Of a stretch of 64,000 nt of DNA, positions 25,370 through 34,021 are shown piece after piece. This DNA comes from Calditrichota bacterium (GTDB lineage Bacteria; Calditrichota; Calditrichia; Calditrichales; J004): contig JABFGF010000002.1 of assembly GCA_013112635.1 (NCBI GenBank), forward strand, positions 868,001 through 932,000. Reading direction: 5' to 3'. Each line of letters opens with the position of its first letter. Positions within the stretch are counted from its first letter, which is position 1. The translations under genes and the position numbers were made by a program. Below the pieces are notes generated by a model that saw only the letters and a program-made list of their open reading frames with translations, ran no database searches and had not been told where the DNA came from.

Positions 25370-28066
25370 ATGAGAAGTTCAATTATTTTATTTCTATTCT
25401 TAAGCGCTGCGTTACTTTTTGGGCAAAGTGCAAATGACCTTTTTGACAAGGGAAATTATTCAAGTGCAATATCTGCCTACCAGCGAACGGTTGATTCGAA
25501 CCCGGCAGGTTACTTGAATCTTGCCAAGTCACACATCGCATTAAAGCAGTTTGACGAAGCAATTGATGCGTTGCAAAATTACAAAGCGAAATATAGCTCG
25601 GCAGATAAAACTTATGCGGATAAAATGATTGCCTTGCTGGAAAGAGATGACGACTTTGTAAAAATTGAAAACTTAGGTTTAAATGTGAACTCTGCCGGGA
25701 GTGAGGTTTTTCCAAGAATATCTCAGGATGGAAATACACTTTATTTTATTGCATCAGATAGAACCGGAGGAGTTGGTGCAAGTGATTCCTGGTATTCTAC
25801 TAAAGATAAAAATGGGAAATGGGGCAAAGGTGTAAATTTTGGTTCGCCTTTAAATACATCCAGTAACGACGGTTTACTTGCAATTTCCGGTGACGACAAT
25901 GTGGCAATATTTTTTGGGCATTACCAGGGTACTTTTGGTGGTGGCGATTTGTTTTACACAGTCCGCCAGGGAAATGGCTGGTCAGATCCATGTAACCTGG
26001 GTGCAACAATAAACAGCGATGGCTGGGAGAGCATGGCCAACCTTGCTCCGGATGGCAGGACACTGTTTTTTACTTCCAGCCGTTCGGGCGGTGTTGGAGA
26101 TGAAGATATTTATGTAACAAGTTTAACCCCAAACGGATGGACAAAACCGGCTAACCTTGGATCTACTATCAACACAACGAAAAAAGAGAAATATCCATTT
26201 TTAAGTGCGGATGGCAAAACATTATATTTTTCCAGTGATGGCCATATAGGTTTTGGCGGCCAGGATCTTTTTTATAGTAAAAAGCTTGGAGACTCATGGA
26301 CCAGTTGGTCTGAACCGGTCAATATGGGAAAACATATTAATACACTGGAAAATGATCAGGATTTAACAATTCCAGCTTCTGGTGTGCGCGGTTATGTCGT
26401 TAAAAATAATTTGTCCGATGGCCACGGCAAGACAGATATTTACTCCTTTGTTTTACCTTATGAAATGCGTCCGGAACCGGTTTTCCAAGTATACGGAACG
26501 GTTCAGGATGATAAAGGGAATCCTGTTGCAGCAGTTATCCGTTATCAGGATTTGGATACAAATGAAGAAATTGCGCGGGCCACAAGCAACAGAAGTGACG
26601 GTTTATACAAGATCGCTTTGCCTGCACATCGCAGGTATGCTATTTCGATTGATATGAAAGGCTATCTTTACTATTCCGATTTACTGGATTTGCGGAATCC
26701 GGATGATTTGTTGGAGCAACAGACGATTAATCAATTGTTGTCAAAAGAAGTTCAAAATATCAGGAAGGCCCAATCGCGCTTTAATGAACTGAATGGTGAA
26801 CTAAACCTGCTTCTCCAGAAAGACAGTAAAGAAGTGTCTCAGGCATTCGCAGAATATCAAAAACTGAGTACTCAGTTCCGGGATAACAGCCGAAACCTGA
26901 ACACTTATGTTAAAAGGGCAAAAATGGAATGGCTGAGCAGTGAAGATGATCAGCGCGAGTTAAGAAAAGATTATGTTTTGCAGCCGATAAAAGTTGGCGC
27001 GAAACTGGAGCTAAAAAATGTGTATTTCGATTTTGGAAAGGCTTCATTGAGACCAGAATCTAAAAATGAAATTAATAAATTGTTTGATTTAATGAACCGC
27101 GCAGGAATTAGTGTTGAGATTGGCGGACACACAGATAATGTAGGCAGTGACCAAACAAACTTGCGGCTTTCCCAATCCAGGGTTGATGAAGTTAAAAAAT
27201 ATCTGGTTCAAAAAGGAATGGCGCAGGGGCGGGTTTCAGCCGTTGGTTATGGTGAAAAACATCCTATTGCCACAAATGATACAGATGCTGGCCGTCAGGC
27301 AAATCGCCGGGTAGAAATGAAAATTACAAATATCCAGCAACGTGAAGGCACAGATGAAGTTAAAGAAGAAATAAAATATGATATGCTTGCTTTGTTGCGC
27401 CATGCGGCGATTGTTGGGGGACTTCCTGAAGATAGCCCTTGCAGCAATAGAGTTGCTTCTTCCGGTAAAAAAACAGAAACAAGAAAAACACCGGTTAAAC
27501 AAAAAACAGTTCAAGTTTCAGCACCAGCGAAAGAACTGGAATTGGATGATAACATCTATGGCGGTTGGAATATACATCTGCTTAATTATGGATTTAAAAA
27601 TGCTGATGCATCTCTTGGGGTTGGAATAGTAACAGCGGACGATGACTTGGATGAATATCACCTGGAGTACTATTTTGACAATCCAAAAGGTGTCTCTTTT
27701 ATGGCTGGGCTCGGTGCGCTTTATACAGTTCAGTTTAATGACATTTTTAATATCAACCTAAACGGTTTGTTTGGTGTGGATGGAAAGTTTTACTCTGTGG
27801 AAGTACTTAAAAAAGACGAAGGCCGTATCTTTGTAAATATTCCACTTGGTTTTAGGTATATCCATAATTTTGATGATTTAATTTTGGGGTATGATGCAAT
27901 TTATAATATAAATGTTTTGAAATCAGAAGAGATTCCAAACAGTTTAAGTCCATCTAATTTTAGAGTAGGCGCAAATGTACGCTGGAAGGTTTTACAAGGA
28001 GGATTGTTTTTGAATAGTGGTGATTTTGTGGATTATTTTGGTTTCAGAGCAGGTGTTGCATTCTAA
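25370..28066 (+). CDS. Large OmpA-family protein with TPR, PD40 repeats, regulatory-like domain and C-terminal barrel-like region
   Basis: This secreted, peptidoglycan-binding outer-membrane protein has 898 residues. In order: a signal peptide (1-18), short TPR-like helices (20-85), PD40/WD40-like beta-propeller repeats (about 105-350), a CarboxypepD_reg-like beta-sandwich (about 373-440), a helical linker and an OmpA C-terminal domain (about 548-652). The OmpA domain has YFDFGKASLRPES, GHTDNVGSDQTNLRLSQSR and GRQANRRVEM, which bind diaminopimelate. Unlike most such proteins it does not end there: a Lys/Thr-rich linker leads to about 175 residues of alternating strands ending in GFRAGVAF, which looks like a small outer-membrane barrel. 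A very strong SD (AGGAGGAAGGG) precedes the ATG. Confidence 0.9.
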   Translation: MRSSIILFLFLSAALLFGQSANDLFDKGNYSSAISAYQRTVDSNPAGYLNLAKSHIALKQFDEAIDALQNYKAKYSSADKTYADKMIALLERDDDFVKIENLGLNVNSAGSEVFPRISQDGNTLYFIASDRTGGVGASDSWYSTKDKNGKWGKGVNFGSPLNTSSNDGLLAISGDDNVAIFFGHYQGTFGGGDLFYTVRQGNGWSDPCNLGATINSDGWESMANLAPDGRTLFFTSSRSGGVGDEDIYVTSLTPNGWTKPANLGSTINTTKKEKYPFLSADGKTLYFSSDGHIGFGGQDLFYSKKLGDSWTSWSEPVNMGKHINTLENDQDLTIPASGVRGYVVKNNLSDGHGKTDIYSFVLPYEMRPEPVFQVYGTVQDDKGNPVAAVIRYQDLDTNEEIARATSNRSDGLYKIALPAHRRYAISIDMKGYLYYSDLLDLRNPDDLLEQQTINQLLSKEVQNIRKAQSRFNELNGELNLLLQKDSKEVSQAFAEYQKLSTQFRDNSRNLNTYVKRAKMEWLSSEDDQRELRKDYVLQPIKVGAKLELKNVYFDFGKASLRPESKNEINKLFDLMNRAGISVEIGGHTDNVGSDQTNLRLSQSRVDEVKKYLVQKGMAQGRVSAVGYGEKHPIATNDTDAGRQANRRVEMKITNIQQREGTDEVKEEIKYDMLALLRHAAIVGGLPEDSPCSNRVASSGKKTETRKTPVKQKTVQVSAPAKELELDDNIYGGWNIHLLNYGFKNADASLGVGIVTADDDLDEYHLEYYFDNPKGVSFMAGLGALYTVQFNDIFNINLNGLFGVDGKFYSVEVLKKDEGRIFVNIPLGFRYIHNFDDLILGYDAIYNINVLKSEEIPNSLSPSNFRVGANVRWKVLQGGLFLNSGDFVDYFGFRAGVAF

Positions 28067-28179
28067 AAAAATAAAAAAAATATGAAACATCTCTAAAGAA
28101 ATGGTAGTATTAACACGAGTAATTTTAAAAAGACAATTAATCTAAAAAACTACTTGCATCCCCCAAAAGCAGGTACTGA

Positions 28180-28212
28180 ACCCGGTAACACCCACGCTAC
28201 CGGGTTTTTTTT
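28180..28212 (+). terminator. Rho-independent terminator after the OmpA gene
   Basis: Eight-base stem ACCCGGTA/TACCGGGT with a 10-base loop, followed directly by a run of T to 28212. It lies 114 bp downstream of the OmpA-family stop and separates it from the next gene. Confidence 0.92.
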
Positions 28213-28308
28213 GTTACCCAATCTTTAAATGCTATTTACATATATTTTTTTTATTGTATAGTTTACTATATCTTAATAGCGTCTTAAATGTAGCTTTCGG
28301 GAGAACAA

Positions 28309-28788
28309 GTGAAAAAAATAAAGACCTTTTTAAATTACTTTAACTTACCCTGGTTAAAAGAAAAAGAGGAAGGGTCTATTAAAATAAAAAAATATATATA
28401 TCAAAAAGATAAAATATCCGCACAACCAACAGAATCCAAGACCAAACCAATCCCGAAAACACCCCGAAGAAAAACCGCTTCTGAATCAAAGAAAAATGAC
28501 AGGAAATATGAGGTACGTTTTTATGGCAAATTAAAAAAAGGAATTAGCCGTGAAATTGCAGAAAAAAAACTAATACATTTGTTTAAGATTAGTCCTGAAA
28601 AAGTGAAAATAATGTTTTCAACAAAACCAGCCATCCTAAAACGTAATATTTCCAATCAAGAAGCCTGGAAGGTAAAAAGCTTTTTAAAAAGAGCGGGAAT
28701 TATATGCAGTTTGAGAGAAGTGAATATCCAAAATAACCAGGATCACTTTCAGACAATCATTCCTGATATTGACTTAAATGAGAGTTAA
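28309..28788 (+). CDS. Conserved-looking small protein with basic linker (159 aa)
   Basis: It starts at GTG with GGGAG upstream. The first 70 residues are very basic and low in complexity (Lys, Pro, Thr, Ser rich). The C-terminal 75 residues form a compact domain starting YEVRFYGKLKKGISREIAEKKLIHLFKISPEK, with a later passage KPAILKRNISNQEAWKVKSFLKRAGIICSLRE. I recall a similar domain (FxGxxxxGxxxxxVxxxLaxLF...kpxvlKrxl...AxxlxxxlexaGaxcxl) at the ends of various proteobacterial proteins, but I cannot name it or give a function. No signal peptide is visible. It may be cotranscribed with the MBL gene 43 bp downstream. Confidence 0.7.
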   Translation: MKKIKTFLNYFNLPWLKEKEEGSIKIKKYIYQKDKISAQPTESKTKPIPKTPRRKTASESKKNDRKYEVRFYGKLKKGISREIAEKKLIHLFKISPEKVKIMFSTKPAILKRNISNQEAWKVKSFLKRAGIICSLREVNIQNNQDHFQTIIPDIDLNES

Positions 28789-28831
28789 AAATAATTAAGA
28801 TCACTTCCTTTTAAATCAACCCTAACCTTCT

Positions 28832-29734
28832 ATGCATATTCATCAAAAATCAGAACACCTTTTTTTAATTGATCTGGACCAGGAAATTGAAGGGTTTCGC
28901 CAGTTTATTAGTGCATGGGTTTATCAGGGTCATAAAAGAACACTCCTTATTGATCCTGGGCCGGCATCAACAATTCCAATACTAAAAGAAGCCTTGCGTG
29001 AGCTACAGGTAAACTGGCTGGATTATATTTTATTAACTCATATTCATATTGATCATGCAGGTGGTACAGGATTGCTGATGTCGCAATATCCTGAAGCACG
29101 GGTTGCTTGCCATCCAAAAGGAATTTCTCATATGATCAATCCGGACAAACTTTGGCAAGGATCTTTAAAAGTGTTGGGTAAAATAGCAGAAACGTACGGA
29201 TCCATTGCTCCTGTCCGTGAGAATCTTATTTCTTATCCTGATAAAATTGAAAAAGGTTCGCTTGAGGTAAACATTTTTGAAACTCCCGGTCATGCATCGC
29301 ATCATTTAAGTTATTTGGTTGATGGAATTTTATTTCTTGGTGAAGCAGCGGGTGTAAATATTACTTTGGAAAATGATTTTTATCTGAGAATTGCCACGCC
29401 ACCAAAGTTTAATTATGAGGTTTACAAAGAGTCACTTTTTAAAGCTTCCAAACTGGATTGTGACAGAATATGCTTTGGGCATTATGATATGCGAGAAGAT
29501 GTTCAGAATGTATTTAATAAAGCAAAAGATCAGCTTGAACTTTGGATGGATGTGACACGACGGCATTTTGAAAATAGCAAAATTGCAAATGCAGAGAATA
29601 TTTTTAATGAATTAGTGGAATCCGATCCTTGTATAAAAGCTTTTGGAAAACTTGAAAAAGATGTTCAGAAAAGAGAAAGGTATTTTGCTCTAAATAGTAT
29701 TAATGGAATGCTGGGCTATTTGGCAGGATCTTAA
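28832..29734 (+). CDS. MBL-fold metallo-hydrolase
   Basis: This metallo-beta-lactamase fold protein has 300 residues. The metal site LTHIHIDHAGG (HxHxDH) near residues 70-80, the ETPGHASHHLSYLVDG histidine, a late Gly-Glu loop and CFGHYDMRE with the last His provide the expected binuclear zinc ligands. The last 70 residues are a helical extension. The family includes thioesterases, glyoxalase II-like and lactonase enzymes, and the substrate cannot be read. No SD is seen. Its stop overlaps by four bases the end of the convergent DUF2279 gene. Confidence 0.88.
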   Translation: MHIHQKSEHLFLIDLDQEIEGFRQFISAWVYQGHKRTLLIDPGPASTIPILKEALRELQVNWLDYILLTHIHIDHAGGTGLLMSQYPEARVACHPKGISHMINPDKLWQGSLKVLGKIAETYGSIAPVRENLISYPDKIEKGSLEVNIFETPGHASHHLSYLVDGILFLGEAAGVNITLENDFYLRIATPPKFNYEVYKESLFKASKLDCDRICFGHYDMREDVQNVFNKAKDQLELWMDVTRRHFENSKIANAENIFNELVESDPCIKAFGKLEKDVQKRERYFALNSINGMLGYLAGS

Positions 29735-30585
29735 AAGTATATCCCGTAACCAATAAAATCAGGGGCAATCCTAATAGCTGGTGCCGGAAATTTATACCTG
29801 TCCAAAGTATGAATTATATGATTGAGAAAAACTGAATTTGTTTTAATCCTTTTAAGATTAAAATCCAATCCGAGTAAAATTTCTGTTTTGTGTGGAGTTG
29901 AATGCGTAACACTTATTCCTGTTGCGATATTTATCCAATTTGGCAGCCAGCTTTTTTTTAACTTAAAAAGCCCAACGGGATTCGCGGTTACCCAAAAGGT
30001 CATATTAGCATAGCTTTCAATTACCGCATCGTCACTTTTTTTACGTGTAAAATCATAACTAATTTTATAATCAAAATTCTGCAAAAATGGGATGTTATGC
30101 TGCCCAACAACAAAAGAGGCTCCGGCAACATTCGCTACAAAGTCCCCGATTGAAAATCCCCAACGCTTATAATATGCATCATGTACTTCCATGGCTCCCA
30201 TTATGCTGCTAGCCAAAATAAAAGCGCTGTAAGATGAAAAACTCTTATCCAGTCCACTCCAGCGTGACATAAAGTAGATATTTTGGGAGAAAAGACTGGA
30301 AGAAAAAATATGGCCAAATTTGTCCAATCCACGAACGGAGTTATCAAAGAACTCTAATTCATTGGATTTGTTTTTGGTAAAATGGAAGTCTCCACGAGGT
30401 TGGTTATAATAAATTGGTTTTCCGGTGTTATAAATTGAGATAACTGTGAAAGTTAATATTCCACCTGAAATAAGACCCCGTTCCCAAACAAAGCCGTTGT
30501 CATTTTCTGGAAATTGAGGTGAGTAATCAATTGTCTGGGAAAAAAGAGTAGAGCAAAAACTAAGTAGTAAAGCAATTTTTTTCAT
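29731..30585 (-). CDS. DUF2279-like predicted periplasmic protein
   Basis: This protein has about 284 residues from ATG 30585. An earlier in-frame start at 30624 would bury the signal peptide MKKIALLLSFCSTLFSQT, so I move the start inward. The passage SSIMGAMEVHDAYYKRWGFSIGDFVANVAGAS is the characteristic DUF2279 (YfiM-like) motif, with membrane-associated helices around it. The second half looks like beta strands. The function of the family is unknown. Its 3' end overlaps the convergent MBL gene by four bases. Confidence 0.75.
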   Translation of the reverse strand: MKKIALLLSFCSTLFSQTIDYSPQFPENDNGFVWERGLISGGILTFTVISIYNTGKPIYYNQPRGDFHFTKNKSNELEFFDNSVRGLDKFGHIFSSSLFSQNIYFMSRWSGLDKSFSSYSAFILASSIMGAMEVHDAYYKRWGFSIGDFVANVAGASFVVGQHNIPFLQNFDYKISYDFTRKKSDDAVIESYANMTFWVTANPVGLFKLKKSWLPNWINIATGISVTHSTPHKTEILLGLDFNLKRIKTNSVFLNHIIHTLDRYKFPAPAIRIAPDFIGYGIYF

Positions 30586-30656
30586 AGGTACCAATATGTT
30601 TTTTGTGAAGCAAAGATAATCCATATTGGTTTTGAAAACAATGACAGAGTGTGTGA

Positions 30657-30950
30657 CTAATTTTTATAGTTTTCTTTAATTTCCTGAAGCTTATTGCGAA
30701 TATCTGTGACTGACTGAAATTCTATTTCTTTCGCACAAGAAGCTTGTGCACTGGCCAGGTGATTTTCTGCTTCATTAAAACGATCAATGAACCAATTGCG
30801 TTTGTCTTTTAAATCGCGGTTGTTTAAAATTTGTTTTGCCTGGAGCAAATGAATGTTTAATTGAAGTTCCCGGTCTTTTTCTGATTTGTAGATAAAATAT
30901 ATTGCATATGCGACCAGCAGAGTGATGATTGTGTAGTATAAAAATGCCAT
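30657..30950 (-). CDS. Small membrane-anchored coiled-coil protein (97 aa)
   Basis: I do not recognise it. A strong SD (GGAGG) precedes the ATG. An N-terminal transmembrane helix (YYTIITLLVAYAIYFIY, about 4-21) is followed by a charged, helical, coiled-coil-like tail, presumably cytoplasmic. It lies 71 bp upstream of the DUF2279 gene in the same direction and may be cotranscribed with it. Confidence 0.7.
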   Translation of the reverse strand: MAFLYYTIITLLVAYAIYFIYKSEKDRELQLNIHLLQAKQILNNRDLKDKRNWFIDRFNEAENHLASAQASCAKEIEFQSVTDIRNKLQEIKENYKN

Positions 30951-31068
30951 TTTTCCTCCCGTGAAAAAATTAATTCCTAATATTAATCCTCGGGAACAGA
31001 AGTAGGCTCTTAAATATGCAGTCTCTTTATACGGGAAAATTGACCATAACCAAAAACTATGGAAACAG

Positions 31069-31764
31069 ATGATATTTGATAAGCCGGTTTATTTTGGAAA
31101 ACTTATAAAGCGTTATAAACGATTCTTGGCCGATATAAAGCTTGATGATGGCAATGTAATTACAGCGCACTGTGCAAATTCCGGTTCGATGAAAACGTGT
31201 GATACTGCGGGCTGGAGAGTTTTGGTCAGCGACAGTTTAAACCCCAAAAGAAAATTACGCTATACTTTTGAAATGATTCACAATGAAAAATGTTGGATTG
31301 GAATTAATACACAAATTCCCAATAAGCTTGCCAAAGAAGCCATTGAAAGTGGTATTATAAAAGAGCTGCAGGGTTATGATAAAATTTTGCCAGAACAGAA
31401 ATACGGTGTGAACAGCCGTATTGATTTGTTGTTAACAAACGCTGTAGAGAAATGTTTTGTTGAAGTTAAAAGTGTAACTTTAGTACAAGATGGTGATTAT
31501 CAATTTCCAGATTCTGTGACAGCGCGAGGGCTTAAACATTTAAATGAGCTGTTGGATATGAAGAAGCAAGGCCATCGGGCTGTGATGCTTTTTATTATAC
31601 AGCGCTCGGATGGTAATATTTTTAAACCGGCCAAAGATATCGATCCAAAGTATTCTCAAAGATTAAGAGAAGTTTATAAAGATGGTGTTGAGGTTTTAGT
31701 ATATCTTGCAAAGGTTTCACCGGAAGAAATTGTACTTTCACATAAAATAGATTTTGTGTTATAA
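31069..31764 (+). CDS. sfsA: SfsA family protein
   Basis: SfsA is named for its effect on maltose metabolism in E. coli; it is DNA-binding there and has an OB fold plus a nuclease-like fold. The 231 residues match the family length and carry its motifs: ITAHCANSGSMKTC in the first third, then CFVEVKSVTLV, and PDSVTARGLKHLNEL with TARG and the histidine conserved. The E-x-K in VEVKS resembles PD-(D/E)XK nucleases. A weak GGAAA precedes the ATG. A GGGACAGG hairpin follows the stop. Confidence 0.93.
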   Translation: MIFDKPVYFGKLIKRYKRFLADIKLDDGNVITAHCANSGSMKTCDTAGWRVLVSDSLNPKRKLRYTFEMIHNEKCWIGINTQIPNKLAKEAIESGIIKELQGYDKILPEQKYGVNSRIDLLLTNAVEKCFVEVKSVTLVQDGDYQFPDSVTARGLKHLNELLDMKKQGHRAVMLFIIQRSDGNIFKPAKDIDPKYSQRLREVYKDGVEVLVYLAKVSPEEIVLSHKIDFVL

Positions 31765-31777
31765 TGAATTATTAGTT

Positions 31778-31796
31778 GGGACAGGACACCTGTCCC
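31778..31796. repeat. GGGACAGG/CCTGTCCC intergenic palindrome, copy 1
   Basis: Perfect 8-bp arms GGGACAGG and CCTGTCCC around ACA, between sfsA and the TrmJ-like gene. A related hairpin with GGACAGGA/TCCTGTCC arms lies at 36962-36982. There is no T-tract, so intrinsic termination is doubtful. It looks like a dispersed palindromic repeat that can form an RNA hairpin. Confidence 0.6.
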
Positions 31797-31824
31797 GTCA
31801 TTACATTAAAGATTAGAGAAAAAA

Positions 31825-32535
31825 ATGCTTTTCGATAATATTTATATAATTTTAGTTGAACCGGAAACACCGGGAAACATCGGATCTGTTGCCAGGGCAA
31901 TGAAGAATACGGGGCTGGCTAATCTGCGTTTGGTTAATCCGTGTGATACTGATACCAAAGAGTTGCGCCAGTTGGCACACCGCTCAAAAGATATCGTTCA
32001 TGAGGCCGAACATTTCTCATCGTTGAAAGAAGCTTTAAAAGATATTAATGTAAGTATTGGCACAACTATGCGCAGGCGAAGTATAAAGTTTCCAAATTTC
32101 ACCCCGGAAGAAGTAGCTGCAAAAGTATTGGCTTATGAAAATGATACAAAAATTGCATTTGTTTTTGGGCGGGAAAGAACCGGCCTCTATACGGAAGAAT
32201 TGAACCTGTGCCATCTGCATTCCACAATCCCCACAGCTGTGCAAAACCCTGCGATAAACCTTGCACAATCAGTAATGATTTTTAGTTATATTTTATACCG
32301 CGAGTCTTTGAATGAGAGGAAGACAACATCTTACAAACCGGCTTCGCATGAGGCGGTTGAAAGTTTATATGCCCATTTGGGTGAGGCTTTGCATAGCTCC
32401 GGATTTATTCCGCGGGATGATATGGAAACTTTTATATCCCGCTTTAGGAGAATTCTTGGCAGGACGGTTCCTGAGTATCAGGATTTACAAACTATTCATA
32501 AAATTATCCAAATGCTTTCTGGTGAGAAGAAATAA
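31825..32535 (+). CDS. trmJ: TrmJ-type tRNA/rRNA 2'-O-methyltransferase (SPOUT family)
   Basis: This SAM-dependent SPOUT enzyme has 236 residues. The start IYIILVEPETPGNIGSVARAMKNTGLANLRLVNPC is the hallmark of the TrmJ/LasT group. The knot region contains FVFGRERTGLYTEELNLCH and NPAINLAQSVMIFSYILYRE, the SAM-binding deep trefoil. TrmJ methylates the ribose at position 32 of tRNA anticodon loops. The C-terminal extension (about 170-236) is the TrmJ helical tail. A GAGAAAAAA leader precedes the ATG. Confidence 0.92.
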   Translation: MLFDNIYIILVEPETPGNIGSVARAMKNTGLANLRLVNPCDTDTKELRQLAHRSKDIVHEAEHFSSLKEALKDINVSIGTTMRRRSIKFPNFTPEEVAAKVLAYENDTKIAFVFGRERTGLYTEELNLCHLHSTIPTAVQNPAINLAQSVMIFSYILYRESLNERKTTSYKPASHEAVESLYAHLGEALHSSGFIPRDDMETFISRFRRILGRTVPEYQDLQTIHKIIQMLSGEKK

Positions 32536-32559
32536 TAATTTTACTAAGCCTTAATCACG

Positions 32560-33699
32560 TTAAAGGTATTTTTTCTCCATACATTTTGGGCACACAGTAT
32601 ACATTAAAATGGAAGAGCCATATTGGTTAAACATTTTTTCAAAAGTTATCCACTCTTTCTTGTATAGTTTAATTTTATTGCATTGTTCACAAATTGAAAG
32701 TGAAGATTCCTGTTGATTAATTACCTGCATGAGCTGTTTAAAATTTAACTGTGCTTGTACTCGCGCAATCACTTCATTGATATGAAAAGGTTTTGTTATA
32801 AAATCATTCGCACCCACTTCAAACCCCTTAATAATTGCATCGCTATCAGCAAGGGCTGTTAAAAATATAACCGGGATGTGTTTTGTAAGACTATTGCTCT
32901 TTAACTCTTTACATACCTCATATCCATCCATTTCGGGCATCATAATATCCAACAATATTAAATCAGGTTGGCGTTCTTCTATAAAGCCTAATACTTTTTT
33001 TCCACTTTCTGCTGAATGGACTTTAAAATTATTTTTTACAAGTATTTGCCCTAACAGCTGAATATTATCAGGATGATCATCAATTATTAAAATCTCTGAT
33101 TGTTTCCGGTTTGATTCATCATTAAAAAAAGATTTATCAGTTTTCTGATCTGAAGGAAGTGATTTTGATTTGCAGGAAGGACAGATACTGCTATTAACAG
33201 TGACATTGGAATGCTGACGAAGAAAATCAGCCAGTTCAAACCAATATTTATTGTCCCAAATTTTATTACATGTCGAGCAGATTAGAGGGTTGCGTGTTTG
33301 TATGTTTGGAGCGGCATTATCATTACTCATTTGAAGATAAACATTTATTCGCGATAAGAGCTCTTCTGTTTCATATGGTTTGGAAATATAATCAACAGCA
33401 CCAACGGCAAAACTTTTTGAAATGCTGTTCTGGTCAGCCAACGCAGTTAAAAAAATGACTGGAATGTTTTTGTAGTTTGGTTTTTCTTTTAATATTGAAC
33501 AGAGTTGATAGCCATCCATTCGTGGCATCAAAATATCTAATAAAATGAGGTCAACATTATTTTCTTCTAAATAATTAAAAGCCCTTTGTGGAATTGAATC
33601 GACGACGACATTATATCCGGCTTTTGTTAATATTGACTTTAAAAGGTTTAAAGTACTAAGGTCATCATCAATTACTAATATTGTTTTACGGCTTTGCAT
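32560..33699 (-). CDS. Tandem receiver protein with two Cys4 tail modules
   Basis: This 379-residue response regulator is built from two copies of the same unit. The first receiver (about 6-122) has Asp55 (LILLDILMPRMDG), and the first Cys4 module has C141/C144 and C173/C176. The second receiver (about 202-318) has Asp251, and the second module has C337/C340 and C370/C373. Each module follows the CxxCxKIW...W...CPxC pattern often seen at the ends of bacterial sensor proteins and probably binds zinc. All receiver phosphorylation residues (DDD, D, T, K) are present in both halves. There is no DNA-binding or enzymatic domain. No kinase gene is adjacent. Confidence 0.92.
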   Translation of the reverse strand: MQSRKTILVIDDDLSTLNLLKSILTKAGYNVVVDSIPQRAFNYLEENNVDLILLDILMPRMDGYQLCSILKEKPNYKNIPVIFLTALADQNSISKSFAVGAVDYISKPYETEELLSRINVYLQMSNDNAAPNIQTRNPLICSTCNKIWDNKYWFELADFLRQHSNVTVNSSICPSCKSKSLPSDQKTDKSFFNDESNRKQSEILIIDDHPDNIQLLGQILVKNNFKVHSAESGKKVLGFIEERQPDLILLDIMMPEMDGYEVCKELKSNSLTKHIPVIFLTALADSDAIIKGFEVGANDFITKPFHINEVIARVQAQLNFKQLMQVINQQESSLSICEQCNKIKLYKKEWITFEKMFNQYGSSILMYTVCPKCMEKKYL

Positions 33700-34021
33700 A
33701 AAAATCCATTTTTATGATTTGTTAATGGTTATATAATCGAAAAATAATCATCCGATTTTAAGAATTTGACACAACTGTCAAAAATACAAACATTAATTCG
33801 AAAAAGGAAGTGTTTATATTAATATTGTGTGATTGATTTATTTTTTATTTAAAAGCAGCGATTTGATAAATCGCGAGGTTCCAAAATAAACCGAAGCCTG
33901 TATTTTTTAATGGGTTGACAGGTTTTTTTGCAGCATCTGTCTTTTTTTAAAGGTAGTGTAATATTTTCTTTTTTGAGCCACTAACAGTGAAAAAACAAAA
34001 ACGATTAGGTTAAAAAACTAA
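33700..34021. other. 322-bp gene-free stretch with palindromes and a terminator-like hairpin
   Basis: It lies between the divergent double-receiver gene (-) and the ECF sigma gene (+). I see no coding region. It holds a palindrome TTTGACA-CAAC-TGTCAAA at 33765-33782, which also supplies TTGACA hexamers on both strands. A second palindrome, GCGATTT-GAT-AAATCGC, is at 33858-33874. A short hairpin CCTGT...ACAGG (33897-33922) is followed by seven T (33923-33929), with another T-run soon after. No plus-strand gene ends just before this hairpin, so a leader attenuator or small RNA is possible. Confidence 0.5.
33765..33782. promoter_or_regulatory. 18-bp palindrome, possible operator for the double-receiver gene
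   Basis: Perfect arms TTTGACA and TGTCAAA around CAAC, 66 bp upstream of the double-receiver start. On the minus strand TTGACA is followed 15 bp later by TAAAAT, a plausible though short-spaced sigma-70 promoter, so the palindrome would overlap its -35 element. Confidence 0.4.

Noticed and set aside
25370-28066. Opposite-strand and shifted frames inside the OmpA gene
   Set aside because: They lack SD, domains and sensible composition; the plus-strand frame has recognisable domains throughout.
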